This document shows, piece after piece, positions 42,078 to 50,435 of a stretch of 64,000 nucleotides of DNA. This DNA comes from JANXAZ01 sp964504655 (GTDB lineage Bacteria > Pseudomonadota > Alphaproteobacteria > Geminicoccales > Geminicoccaceae). The translations under genes and the position numbers were made by a program. Numbering within the stretch: the first letter of the stretch is position 1; each line of letters opens with the position of its first letter. The DNA lies in NCBI GenBank assembly GCA_964504655.1, contig CAZDFD010000008.1, positions 20,659 through 84,658 on the forward strand, given 5' to 3'. The notes beneath the pieces were generated by a model. That model saw nothing but the letters and a program-made list of their open reading frames with translations, did no database searches and was not told the DNA's origin.

Positions 42078-42332
42078 ATGAGGAAGCTCGTCTTGGCGAC
42101 GGTGGTGGCGCCGTTGGCGCTGGTCGGAGGCTGCGCCACCAAGGGCGACATCGAGCAGCTCCGCCAGGAGATCGCCGGCGTGCGCGCGATCGCGCAGAGC
42201 GCCGAGCAGAAGGCGGCGGCCGCCGAGGCCAACTCGCGGCAGGCGGCGGCCGACGCGCAGCGCGCCGCCCAGGACGCCGCCATTGCCGGCGAGAAGGCCG
42301 ACCGGGTGTTCCGCGCCGGCCTGCGCAAGTAG
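42078..42332 (+). CDS. Small Lpp/alanine-zipper lipoprotein
   Basis: 84 residues, ATG after GGAGGAGAAG. Lipobox LVGGC with Cys19, then one continuous Ala/Gln/Glu-rich helix with heptad-like spacing (QLRQEIAGVRAIAQSAEQ onward) and a basic C-terminus ending GLRK. Braun lipoprotein of enterobacteria has the same plan and ends YRK, its terminal Lys being joined to peptidoglycan by L,D-transpeptidases. The two transpeptidase genes flanking it support that role here. It would tether the outer membrane to the wall. Confidence 0.82.
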   Translation: MRKLVLATVVAPLALVGGCATKGDIEQLRQEIAGVRAIAQSAEQKAAAAEANSRQAAADAQRAAQDAAIAGEKADRVFRAGLRK

Positions 42333-42365
42333 GGGCCGGGGGCGCGGCGACCGCGGGTCGCCACC

Positions 42366-43373
42366 GTGCGCCGCCGCGCCCTCGCGCGGCTCCTCGCGGG
42401 CGCCCTGCTGGCGCCGGCCGCCCGTGCCGGCGCCGAGCCCGCTTCCGCCGCGTCCGATCTGATCGGCGCGCTGCGCTGGCACGTGACCCGGGCCGAGGAC
42501 ACGCTCCTCGACCTCGCGGTCGCGCACGACGTCGGCATCCTCGAGCTCTCGGCCGCCAATCCCGGGGTCGATCCCTGGATCCCGGGGGCCGACCGGCTGA
42601 TCCTGTTGCCGACCGCGCATCTGCTGCCCGACGCCCCGCGCGAGGGGATCGTCATCAACAAGGCCGAGCTGCGCCTCTACTGGCTGCCGCGCGGCGGTCC
42701 GATCGCGACGCACGCGATCGGCGTCGGCCGCGAGGGCTTCGACACGCCCGTGGGCGAGACCCGCATCGTCCGCAAGCAGAAGGATCCGAGCTGGCATCCG
42801 ACCGCCGCCACCCGGGCCGACCGGCCCGAGCTGCCGGCGGTGGTCCCGCCCGGCCCGGACAACCCGCTCGGCCACCGCGCCCTCTATCTCGGCTGGCCGA
42901 CCTACCTGATCCACGGCACCAACAAGCCCTACGGGGTCGGCCGGCGGGTCAGCCGGGGCTGCATCCGCATGTACCCGGCCTCGGTCGAGCGGCTGTTCGA
43001 GCAGGTGCCGATCGGCACCCGCGTCACCGTGGTCGACCAGCCGGTCAAGGTCGGCTGGCACCAGGGCGAGCTGTGGCTCGAGGCGCATCCCGACCTCGGC
43101 CAGCTCGAGGAGCTCGAGGAGACCTACGCCTTCACGCTCAGGCCAGGGGCGGTCGACGAGGCGGCCCTCGCGCTCGTCCGGCGCAAGGCCCAGGACGGGA
43201 TCGACCGGGTCGACTGGGACCGGGTCGAGGCCGAGCTCGTCGCCCGGCGCGGCATCCCGGTGCGCGTGACCCGACCGGCCCCGGTCGGCGAGGAGCCGCT
43301 CGCGGAGCGCGAGGGCGAGCCGGCGGAACCGCCCGGCGAGGTCGGCGCCTCGGGCCTGCCCGGGATCTACTGA
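42366..43373 (+). CDS. L,D-transpeptidase with LysM-like domain (ErfK/YbiS type)
   Basis: 335 residues, GTG start. A signal peptide (ARLLAGALLAPAARAGA) precedes a LysM-like wall-binding segment (WHVTRAEDTLLDLAVAHDVG to about residue 82) and a YkuD domain with LIHGTNKPYG (His183) and VSRGCIRMYP (Cys199). This is the architecture of the enzymes that attach Braun lipoprotein in E. coli (ErfK, YbiS, YcfS). A C-terminal acidic/Pro-rich tail of about 60 residues is less typical. It converges with and overlaps the M20 peptidase gene by seven bases. Confidence 0.9.
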   Translation: MRRRALARLLAGALLAPAARAGAEPASAASDLIGALRWHVTRAEDTLLDLAVAHDVGILELSAANPGVDPWIPGADRLILLPTAHLLPDAPREGIVINKAELRLYWLPRGGPIATHAIGVGREGFDTPVGETRIVRKQKDPSWHPTAATRADRPELPAVVPPGPDNPLGHRALYLGWPTYLIHGTNKPYGVGRRVSRGCIRMYPASVERLFEQVPIGTRVTVVDQPVKVGWHQGELWLEAHPDLGQLEELEETYAFTLRPGAVDEAALALVRRKAQDGIDRVDWDRVEAELVARRGIPVRVTRPAPVGEEPLAEREGEPAEPPGEVGASGLPGIY

Positions 43374-44533
43374 GCCGCGGCGGCCGGCGCCGCGGCCAGC
43401 GCCAGGATCGTCCCGGCCACGGCCCGGGCGCGCGGGACCAGGGTCGGGACCTCCATGTACTCCTCGGGCGTGTGGCCCTTGCCGCCGACCGGGCCGGTCG
43501 AGCAGAGGGTGGGCACGCCCAGGGCGGCGGTGAAGCCCGAATCGGCACAGCCGCCCGAGAACTCGCCCTCGACCGCGAGCCCGACCGCGCGCGCCGCCTG
43601 GCGGTAGGTCTCGAACAGCCGGGTCGAGGCGGGCGTGGGCTCGAGCGGCAGGAACTCGCCCTTGATGGCGAGCTCGGCCGCGGTGTCGGGCACGTCGGTC
43701 CGCCGCACGATCGCCTCGATCGCGGCCAGCATGCGGTCGCGGTCGGGGCCCTTGACGTAGCGCAGGTCGATCTCGCCCCAGGCCTCCGGCGCCACCGTGT
43801 TGACCGACTGGCCGCCGCCCACGAGGCCGACATTGACGGTGATGCCGGCGGCGAGCTCGGTCAGGCCCATGAGCGCCACGGTCTTGTGGGCGAGGGCCAG
43901 GATGGCGCTCCGGCCCTCGGCGAAGGCGCCGCCCGAATGCGCCGCCCGACCCCGCACCGTGGCGCGCAGGAACACCCCGCCCTTGCGGCCGGTGCAGACG
44001 TTGCCCGAGGGCCGGCCGGGCTCGGCGTTGAGGACCGCCCGGCAGCCCCTGGCCGTGGCCTCGATCACCGGCCGGCTCACGGGCGAGCCGATCTCCTCGT
44101 CGCTCGTGAACAGGCCCGCGAGCGGGCAGGGCGCGCCGAGCGCCCGGAAGGCGGCGAGCACGAAGGCGTTCATGACGAGCCCGGCCTTCATGTCCGAGAC
44201 GCCCGGGCCGAACGCCCGCCCGGCCTCGATGCGGAACGGCCGGCGCGCCGCCTCGCCCTTGGGGAAGACCGTGTCGCAGTGGCCCATCAGGAGGACCGGT
44301 GCTTCGCCCGGGCCGTCGACCCGGGCCCGGAGGATGTGCCCCGAGGCCTCCTGGCGGAGCCATTCGCAGCCCACCCCCTGCCGCTCGAGGAAGGCGGCCA
44401 GGGCCTCGGCCACGGCGGTGACGCCGGCCGGGTCGTAGGAGCCGCTGTCGATGTTCACGATCCGCTCGAGCAGGGCCAGCATGGCCGGCTCCTGCTCGGT
44501 GAGCCACCCGTCGAGGGCCCGGGGATCAGGCAT
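43367..44533 (-). CDS. M20 family metallopeptidase (glutamate carboxypeptidase-like)
   Basis: 388 residues. The dinuclear-metal motifs of M20 are present: LLMGHCDTVFP, the bridging Asp in GVSDMKAGL, catalytic Glu in FTSDEEIGSP and LNAEPGRPSGN; the late His is in GGKGHTPEEYMEV. A dimerisation domain lies in the middle (AAHSGGAFAEGRSAI). Cytoplasmic, no signal. The family removes C-terminal amino acids from small peptides or N-acyl amino acids. Last gene of a minus-strand trio; its start overlaps the upstream 499-residue membrane protein by eight bases. Confidence 0.88.
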   Translation of the reverse strand: MPDPRALDGWLTEQEPAMLALLERIVNIDSGSYDPAGVTAVAEALAAFLERQGVGCEWLRQEASGHILRARVDGPGEAPVLLMGHCDTVFPKGEAARRPFRIEAGRAFGPGVSDMKAGLVMNAFVLAAFRALGAPCPLAGLFTSDEEIGSPVSRPVIEATARGCRAVLNAEPGRPSGNVCTGRKGGVFLRATVRGRAAHSGGAFAEGRSAILALAHKTVALMGLTELAAGITVNVGLVGGGQSVNTVAPEAWGEIDLRYVKGPDRDRMLAAIEAIVRRTDVPDTAAELAIKGEFLPLEPTPASTRLFETYRQAARAVGLAVEGEFSGGCADSGFTAALGVPTLCSTGPVGGKGHTPEEYMEVPTLVPRARAVAGTILALAAAPAAAAQ

Positions 44534-46025
44534 CGGACGGCCTCCGGCTGTCGGGGGCTGGGGCGCTGCGACCGGCTGTGGCCGCGCCGGCCAGGAGGAG
44601 GGCGAGGCCGAGGCCGCTGCCCCAGGGGAGCCACGGATCCCCGGCCGGGGCAAGCCCGCGCGCGAGCGCGAGGATCCAGGCGGCGCCGGCCATGGCGCCC
44701 ACGAGCGGCAGCAGGCGCTCGAGCCGCCCGGTCGCGGCACCACCGAGCCAGCGTTGCAGCCAGGGCCGGTCCGGATCCTCGGCCGGCAGGCGGGAGGCGA
44801 GCCAGCCCGCGAGCAGGGCGAGCTCGCGGCCGGCATCGGCGTGCCAGACGAGCAGGCTCGCGAGGAGGAGGCCGAGGGCGGCCGGGGCCCAGCCGAGCAG
44901 GCCCGCGAGCTCGAGCCGCACGGCGCCGAGCGGGCGGGCGAGCTCGCCGAGCGCCGCGATCTGCCGGTCGAGCTGCTCCTGCAGGGCCTTCAGACGGGCC
45001 TTGTGCGCCTCGAGACGGGCCGACTGCTCCTGCACCCCGCGCTCGACCAGCCGGGCGACGAGATCGCGGCTCTGGCCGAGCGCGTCGCTCGCGCGCTCGT
45101 AGGTGAGCGCGGCCAGCGACCCGGCGCCACCCTTGCCCTCGACGCTCGCCCACCAGAAGGGGTCGGCCGGGGGCTCCAGGCGGCGGTCGGCGAGCTGCAG
45201 GAGCTCGTCCACGAGCTCCAGGGCGGGCCCGGCCGCCGGTTGGGCCCGGAGCAGCGCCACGGCCTCGCGCAGCGGTCCCGCCACCCGCGATCGGAAGTCC
45301 TCGTTGAGCCGCTCGTAGGCCGGAGCGACGATCCGGCGCTCGACGAACGGCCGGAGCGCCGACCGCGCCGCCATCGGGTCCGGCTGCTCGAGCGCGACGC
45401 GCACCTCGGCATCCTCGAGTGCGGCGAGCGCGACCGGGCCCGGCTCCGGGGGCATCGGCGGGAAGCGCTGGGGAGCCGCCTCCTGAACCGGGGAGGGCGG
45501 CGGCGGACCCGGGGGCATGGCCGGGAGGCCCAGGGGAGCCCGGACCGGGGAGGGCGGCGGACCCGCGGGCGCGGGCAGGTTGGAGGTCCAGGGGGCCGGC
45601 GGCAGCCCGAGCATCGGCGGGAACGAGGGGAATGGTGGGAACGGCGGGAACGGCGGCCCGGCGCCCGGAGCCGCGGGCTGCAGGCCGGGCCTGGCTTGGA
45701 GCAGCGTCCGGGCCGCCTGGAGCTCGGCGAAGCCTGCCCGCAGCTCGGCCACGAAGGTCTGGGTGAGCTCGCCCAGCGCCTGCGCGCTCGCCCGCTGCGC
45801 GGCGGCGATCGAAGCGGCCGCCCGCTCGAAGGCGCCGAGCTCGCCGCGGGCCGCGGCGAGGCGCTCCTCGATCCGGGCGTGCTCGGCGGAGGCGTCGGCG
45901 AAGGGAGCGAGAACCTGGAGGTGGAGCCAGGCGGCGAGCACGAGGAGGATCGCCGACCAGCGGCGTGCCGCGCGGCGGCGGGAGAGGGCCGCCCGCAGGA
46001 GCTCCTCGATCAGGCCCTCGCGCAT
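44526..46025 (-). CDS. Unrecognised membrane protein with coiled coils and FPP-rich linker
   Basis: 499 residues; no family recognised. One N-terminal membrane segment (about 24-43, WSAILLVLAAWLHLQVLAPF), a coiled-coil stretch (50-110), a Pro/Phe-rich low-complexity linker (about 118-195, with FPPFPPFPSFPP), a helical region with more coiled coil (up to about 355), and three C-terminal membrane segments (about 365-390, 430-452, 465-485). The soluble part is probably periplasmic or cytoplasmic depending on orientation. It sits nine bases after the D-2-hydroxyacid dehydrogenase and overlaps the M20 peptidase, so it may be an accessory factor of that operon. Confidence 0.65.
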   Translation of the reverse strand: MREGLIEELLRAALSRRRAARRWSAILLVLAAWLHLQVLAPFADASAEHARIEERLAAARGELGAFERAAASIAAAQRASAQALGELTQTFVAELRAGFAELQAARTLLQARPGLQPAAPGAGPPFPPFPPFPSFPPMLGLPPAPWTSNLPAPAGPPPSPVRAPLGLPAMPPGPPPPSPVQEAAPQRFPPMPPEPGPVALAALEDAEVRVALEQPDPMAARSALRPFVERRIVAPAYERLNEDFRSRVAGPLREAVALLRAQPAAGPALELVDELLQLADRRLEPPADPFWWASVEGKGGAGSLAALTYERASDALGQSRDLVARLVERGVQEQSARLEAHKARLKALQEQLDRQIAALGELARPLGAVRLELAGLLGWAPAALGLLLASLLVWHADAGRELALLAGWLASRLPAEDPDRPWLQRWLGGAATGRLERLLPLVGAMAGAAWILALARGLAPAGDPWLPWGSGLGLALLLAGAATAGRSAPAPDSRRPSDA

Positions 46026-46034
46026 CGGCCGGGC

Positions 46035-47075
46035 TCAGCCCTGCCGGCGCGCCGCCGCGGCGGCATCCAGCCAGGCCGCATTGACGAGATCGCGCGAGCC
46101 GCCGGTCTCGAGGAAGCGGCGGGTGGCGAGCGCGGATTTGCGGCGCACGTCGACGATCCCCGAGGGCGTGTACCAGGCGGCGTGCGGGGTCAAGATCAGC
46201 TTGTGGCGCAGGGGCGAGCCCGGCTCCCGCCAGGCGGCGATCAAGGGATTGTCGAGCGGCGGCGGCTCCTGCGGCAGCACGTCGAGCGCGGCGCCGCCGA
46301 GCCGCCCGGAGCGCAGCGCCGCCAGGACCGCGTCCGGGTCGACGATCGGCCCGCGGGCGGTGTTCACGAGGATCGCCCCCTCCGGCAGGAGGCCCAGGAT
46401 CCGCGCGTCGATCAACCCCCGGGTCTCGGCGGTCAGGGGGGCGTGGATCGACAGCACGTCCGAGCGGGCGGCGAGCTCCTCGAGGGTCTCGGCCCGCTCC
46501 ACGCCCAGGGCGAGCTCGCTGCCGGTCGGCCGGTAGGGATCGAAGAAGGCCACCCGCAGGCCGAGGGCCTTGGCGCGGAGGGCCGCGGCGGTGCCGATCC
46601 GGCCGAGCCCGACGACCCCGAAGGTGAGCGTCGCGAGCCGGCGGACGGAGGGTGCCGCGGCGAAGCGCCAGTTGCCGACGGGGTCCTCGAACAGGGACTG
46701 GGTGTAGAGCGGGATGCCGCGCAGGAAGGCGAGCGTCAGGCCGATCGCGTGATCGGCGATGTCCATGGTGCCGTAGTCGGGGGTGTTGAGCACCGCGACG
46801 CCCTGCCGTCCGGCGGCCTCGACGTCGATGTTGTCGTAGCCGACGCCGCAGCGGGTCACGACCCGCAGCCGCGGCATGCGGGCGAGCAGCGCCGCGGTCA
46901 CCTGCACGTCGTAGTAGCACAAGAGCGCCACCGCCTCGGCGAGGAGGTCGGCCGGCACCGCGTCCGGGCCGGCCCAGCGGCTCGTGGCGAACCGGTAGGC
47001 GGGGCCGAAGGTCTCCCGCTCGAGCCCGGGCTCGTCGGCATAGTGCCAGTCGAGACAGACGACCAGGCCGGCCAT
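46035..47075 (-). CDS. D-2-hydroxyacid dehydrogenase (CtBP/phosphoglycerate dehydrogenase-like)
   Basis: 346 residues, ATG after GGGGAGGATC. NAD-binding GVVGLGRIGTAAALRAKALG, with substrate and catalytic residues in VTRCGVGYDNID, NTARGPIVD, the DVLPQEPPP region and TPHAAWYTP, which hold the usual Arg, Glu and His. The W-Y after the catalytic His is typical of the C-terminal-binding-protein-like branch. It reduces 2-oxoacids to D-2-hydroxyacids or the reverse. First gene of the minus-strand trio with the membrane protein and M20 peptidase. Confidence 0.87.
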   Translation of the reverse strand: MAGLVVCLDWHYADEPGLERETFGPAYRFATSRWAGPDAVPADLLAEAVALLCYYDVQVTAALLARMPRLRVVTRCGVGYDNIDVEAAGRQGVAVLNTPDYGTMDIADHAIGLTLAFLRGIPLYTQSLFEDPVGNWRFAAAPSVRRLATLTFGVVGLGRIGTAAALRAKALGLRVAFFDPYRPTGSELALGVERAETLEELAARSDVLSIHAPLTAETRGLIDARILGLLPEGAILVNTARGPIVDPDAVLAALRSGRLGGAALDVLPQEPPPLDNPLIAAWREPGSPLRHKLILTPHAAWYTPSGIVDVRRKSALATRRFLETGGSRDLVNAAWLDAAAAARRQG

Positions 47076-47150
47076 GGCGATCCTCCCCGCGGCTCGTGGC
47101 CGCTTAGAGCAGCGCCCGGCCGCCGTCGACGGGGCGGCGCCCGCGCAGCC

Positions 47151-47171
47151 AGCATAGGTGGTGCCTATGCT
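47151..47171. promoter_or_regulatory. Perfect 8-5-8 inverted repeat, candidate operator
   Basis: AGCATAGG-TGGTG-CCTATGCT. It lies between the divergent D-2-hydroxyacid dehydrogenase and the SnoaL-like gene, about 76 bases from one start and 95 from the other. It is A+T-richer than its surroundings and lacks a following T tract, so a repressor or activator site fits better than a terminator. Confidence 0.5.
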
Positions 47172-47266
47172 TCCCATGACGCCTCGATATTGGCCCGCGG
47201 CGAGGCCGCCTGCGAGCCTTCGCGCGTCGGCACCGGGCGGGCCGGTGCCCCGAGGTGGAGACGGAC

Positions 47267-47743
47267 ATGCGCCGGGTGACGCTCTCGGCCGCACTCGCGG
47301 CGGCGCTCGTGGCGGCGGCCGCGGTTCCGGCCGCCCGCGCCGGCACGGAAGAGGAGGTGCGCGCGCTCTACGAGCGGTTCTACCGGGCGCAGAACGCCCG
47401 CGACCTCGGCTCGGTCCGCGATCTGTTGCTCGACTCGGACGACTTCCTCTGGGTCAGCGACGGCAAATCCTTCTGGGGGCCGGATACGCTGGTCGAGCGG
47501 ATGGCCGCCTTCCAGCGCTTCGCCGTCTGGCGGGTCGAGCCGCTCCTGGACCGGGCGCGGGTGGTGGAGGTGGCACCCGAGGTCGCCTATCTGCACCTGC
47601 CGCTCGATCTGGCGATCGGTGCGAGCGAGGCCGAGGCGGCGCCGTTCCGCTGGCTGGTCTCGATGCTCTGCCGGCGGACCGGGCAGGGCTGGCGGATCGC
47701 AGCCCTGTTCACCACCGCCGACAATCCCGCACCGAGCCTCTGA
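47267..47743 (+). CDS. Secreted SnoaL/NTF2-like protein
   Basis: 158 residues. ATG at 47267 chosen because it follows GAGGTGGAG and starts a clear signal peptide (LSAALAAALVAAAAVPAARAG); a GTG 12 bases upstream is the alternative. The mature part has the NTF2-like cone fold pattern: EEEVRALYERFYRAQNARDLGSV, FLWVSDGKSFWGPDTLVER, and a final strand WRIAALFTTADN. Such proteins bind small ligands or are enzymes; no catalytic residue can be named. Periplasmic. Confidence 0.7.
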   Translation: MRRVTLSAALAAALVAAAAVPAARAGTEEEVRALYERFYRAQNARDLGSVRDLLLDSDDFLWVSDGKSFWGPDTLVERMAAFQRFAVWRVEPLLDRARVVEVAPEVAYLHLPLDLAIGASEAEAAPFRWLVSMLCRRTGQGWRIAALFTTADNPAPSL

Positions 47744-47839
47744 GCCCGCGCGCCTGGCGGTGGCGCCCTGTGTCGCCGGGGCTGGCGCCCTCGGCCCGGC
47801 GCTGGGATGCTGCGCCCCTGGCAAGCCGGGGAGGGGGTC

Positions 47840-49009
47840 GTGCGGATCGCGCGCATCGAGGACCTGCACTGCGAGGCCGGCTGGCGGGTCTGGTCGTTCC
47901 TCAAGATCACGGCCGACGACGGCGCGGTCGGCTGGTCGGAGTACAACGAGAGCTACGGCGCCAGGGGGCTCACCCGGGTGATCCTGGGCCTGGCCGAGCG
48001 CCTCCTCGGCCAGGATCCGCGGCCGGTCGAGCGGATCACGGCGTATCTCCATGCGATCACCCGGGCCAATCCGGGCGGCCTCGCCCAGCAGGCGATCGCG
48101 GCGATCGAGAACGCGCTCGTCGACCTCAAGGCGCGGGCACTGGGCGTGCCGGTGGCCTCGCTCCTGGGCGGGCCGGTGCGCGAGCGGCTGCGGCTCTACT
48201 GGAGCCACGCCGGGTCCTACCGGCTCAAGCACCACGCGGTGATCGGCACGCCGCCGCTGCGCGGGCTCGCCGACGTCGAGGCGCTGGCGGCCGAGATCCG
48301 CGGCCGCGGCTTCACCGCCATGAAGACCAACATCTTCTGCTTCGACCGGGGCGAGCCCTACATGCACCAGCCGGGCTTCGCGCATCAGCCCGGCTGGCCC
48401 GAGCTCAACGTCGACCGCCGGATCCTGGGCACGATCGAGCGCCAGATGGCGGCCTTCCGCGCCGGCGCCGGCCCCGAGGTCGACCTGCTCCTCGATCTCA
48501 ACTTCAACTTCAAGACCGAGGGCTATCTCGAGGTGCTGCGGGCGATCGAGCCGTTCGATCTCCTTTGGCTCGAGATCGACAGCTACGATCCGGCGGCGCT
48601 CGCCCGGATCCGTGCCGGCGGCCGCACGCCGATCGCCTCCTGCGAATCGCTCTTCCACCGCCGGCAGTTCCGCCCCTTCCTCGAGCAGGGGGCGGTCGAC
48701 GCCGCGATCGTGGATGTGCCCTGGAACGGGATCCTCGAGTCCTGCAAGATCGCCGCGCTCTGCGAGACCTTCGAGGTCAACTGCGCCCCGCACAATTTCT
48801 ACGGCAACCTGTCGACCGCCATGAGCGCGCAGTTCTGCGCCGCGATCCCCAATTTCCGGATCATGGAGATCGACATCGACGACGTGCCCTGGAAGGACGA
48901 GGTGGTCTCGCCACCCCGGATCGAGGCCGGCCATCTGGTGCTCGGCGACGGCCCGGGCTGGGGCGTGGAGGTGAACGAGGCCGCGATCCGCCGGCGCGCG
49001 CCGGGGTGA
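47840..49009 (+). CDS. Enolase superfamily enzyme (mandelate racemase/dehydratase type)
   Basis: About 389 residues from the GTG at 47840, which follows GGGGAGGGGG; an ATG at 47807 would add 11 residues but lacks a ribosome site. Barrel residues: FTAMKTNIF, LLLDLNFNFKTEGYLEV with the first metal Asp and Asn, WLEIDSYD, IASCESLFHRRQF, and the catalytic-type CAPHNFYGNLSTAMSAQ with a barrel His. The capping domain starts RIARIEDLHCEAGWR. It resembles acid-sugar dehydratases; the second-metal residue context (SCESLF) is unlike the mandelate racemase standard, so the substrate is unknown. Confidence 0.82.
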   Translation: MRIARIEDLHCEAGWRVWSFLKITADDGAVGWSEYNESYGARGLTRVILGLAERLLGQDPRPVERITAYLHAITRANPGGLAQQAIAAIENALVDLKARALGVPVASLLGGPVRERLRLYWSHAGSYRLKHHAVIGTPPLRGLADVEALAAEIRGRGFTAMKTNIFCFDRGEPYMHQPGFAHQPGWPELNVDRRILGTIERQMAAFRAGAGPEVDLLLDLNFNFKTEGYLEVLRAIEPFDLLWLEIDSYDPAALARIRAGGRTPIASCESLFHRRQFRPFLEQGAVDAAIVDVPWNGILESCKIAALCETFEVNCAPHNFYGNLSTAMSAQFCAAIPNFRIMEIDIDDVPWKDEVVSPPRIEAGHLVLGDGPGWGVEVNEAAIRRRAPG

Positions 49010-49063
49010 ATCCGCGGCCGTGGCGTGCTACGGTCCCGTGCGAAGTTGCGCGGAGGCGGCCCT

Positions 49064-49609
49064 TTGGGCGAGGCGGCGGAGCGGCTCTGGACGGTCGAGG
49101 CGTTCCTGGCACGCGGCGAGCGGCCGGGCGTGCGCGAGGAGCTCGTCGCCGGGCGGATCGTCGCCATGGCCCCACCGCGGCCGGTGCACGGCGTGATCGT
49201 GCAGAATGCCGCCTTCGAGATCCGCAGGCGCCTGCGCCCGCCCTGCCAGCTGGTCGGCGAGGCGGCGGTGCGGATCGACGACGCGACCCTGTTCGAGGCC
49301 GATCTGGCGGTCACCTGCGGGCGGTTCGAACCGAAGGCCGAGACCGTCGATCCGGTGCTCGTGGTCGAGGTGCTCTCGCCGTCGACGCGAGATTTCGACC
49401 TCGGGCGCAAGGCCAACGCTTACAGCGAGCTGCCGTCTTGTCGGGAAATCTGGCTGATCGACAGCGAGCGGCGCTGGGTCAGGGTCTGGCGCCGGCTGGC
49501 CGAGGGCTGGAGCGTGAGCTTGCCGATGCGCGGCTCGACGGGCTTTGCGAGCGACGTGCTCGGCGAGGCGGTCGAGCTGGATGCGCTCTACGCCCTGAGC
49601 GGGCTCTGA
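49064..49609 (+). CDS. Uma2-family (DUF820) putative endonuclease
   Basis: 181 residues from a TTG after GCGGAGGCGG. The PD-(D/E)xK-like core reads LFEADLAVTCG, then PVLVVEVLSPSTRDFDLGRKANAY, where Asp, Glu and Lys form the expected triad, and CREIWLIDSERRWVRVWRR. Uma2 proteins are widespread single-domain nuclease-fold proteins of unknown role, expanded in cyanobacteria and soil bacteria. No partner gene is evident. Confidence 0.85.
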   Translation: MGEAAERLWTVEAFLARGERPGVREELVAGRIVAMAPPRPVHGVIVQNAAFEIRRRLRPPCQLVGEAAVRIDDATLFEADLAVTCGRFEPKAETVDPVLVVEVLSPSTRDFDLGRKANAYSELPSCREIWLIDSERRWVRVWRRLAEGWSVSLPMRGSTGFASDVLGEAVELDALYALSGL

Positions 49610-49625
49610 GGGGCGGGCCGGCGGC

Positions 49626-50285
49626 TCAGAGGACGCCGTATCTGGCGTAGACCTCGGCGAGCGTGGCGCCCCGGGCGAGCTCGTCGCGGGTGTGGTTCTC
49701 GCTCGAGATCTTGGCGAGCGCCGCCTCGATCGCCTGGGTGGCGATCGCCTGCGGGATCACGACCACCCCGTCGGCGTCGCCGAGCACGAGATCGCCCGGG
49801 CGCACCAGCACGCCGCCGCACTCGACGGCGCAGTCCATGGCCACCATCCTGCCGCGGCCTCTGGTGTCGAGCGGGCCGATGCCGCCGTGGAAGACCGGGA
49901 AGCTCGCCTGGCGGATGTGGCGGATGTCGCGCACGAGCCCGTCGGTGACGCAGCCGGCCGCGCCGCGGTGGCGGGCCGCGGTGGTCAGCAGCTCGCCCCA
50001 GGGCGCGATCCGCTCGGTCGGCCCGCCGCAGGCGAGCACCGCCACCTCGCCCGGCTTCAGATCGTCGACCAGGGCCATCTCGACCTCGTAGGGGTTCTCG
50101 CCGGCCGCGACCTCGTACACCGGCATGTAGAGGCCGGTGCGCGCCCGGCCGAGCAGGACCAGGCTCTCGTCGAGCGGCCGGACGAACGGGCGCATCGCCT
50201 GCCTCGGGTGGCCCAGGGCGTCGAGCGTGTCGGACAGGACGGCCGCATAGAGCACGCCCCTGAGGTGATCCAGATCGAGCGACAC
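49626..50285 (-). CDS. RraA family protein (HMG/CHA aldolase-like)
   Basis: 219 residues, GTG six bases after GAGGAGGC. The family signature is ERIAPWGELLTTAARHRGAA followed by GCVTDGLVRDIRHIR, containing the G-x-x-x-R-D motif that binds divalent metal and oxaloacetate-like substrate. Members are 4-hydroxy-4-methyl-2-oxoglutarate aldolases/oxaloacetate decarboxylases or RNase E regulators. The enzyme role is more likely here among dehydratases and dehydrogenases. Confidence 0.85.
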   Translation of the reverse strand: MSLDLDHLRGVLYAAVLSDTLDALGHPRQAMRPFVRPLDESLVLLGRARTGLYMPVYEVAAGENPYEVEMALVDDLKPGEVAVLACGGPTERIAPWGELLTTAARHRGAAGCVTDGLVRDIRHIRQASFPVFHGGIGPLDTRGRGRMVAMDCAVECGGVLVRPGDLVLGDADGVVVIPQAIATQAIEAALAKISSENHTRDELARGATLAEVYARYGVL

Positions 50286-50435
50286 CGGCTGCCTCCTCGA
50301 GCCACGGTGGGCGAAAGCCTAGCCCGCGCCGGGCGGCCCCGACAGCCGGCGCCGCGCATGGCCGAGCCGCCGCGGCGTCTTTGCGCCCCGGGCGGGTCGG
50401 CGTAGGAGACGGCCGGCGGCGAGGAGCGGGCGCGG

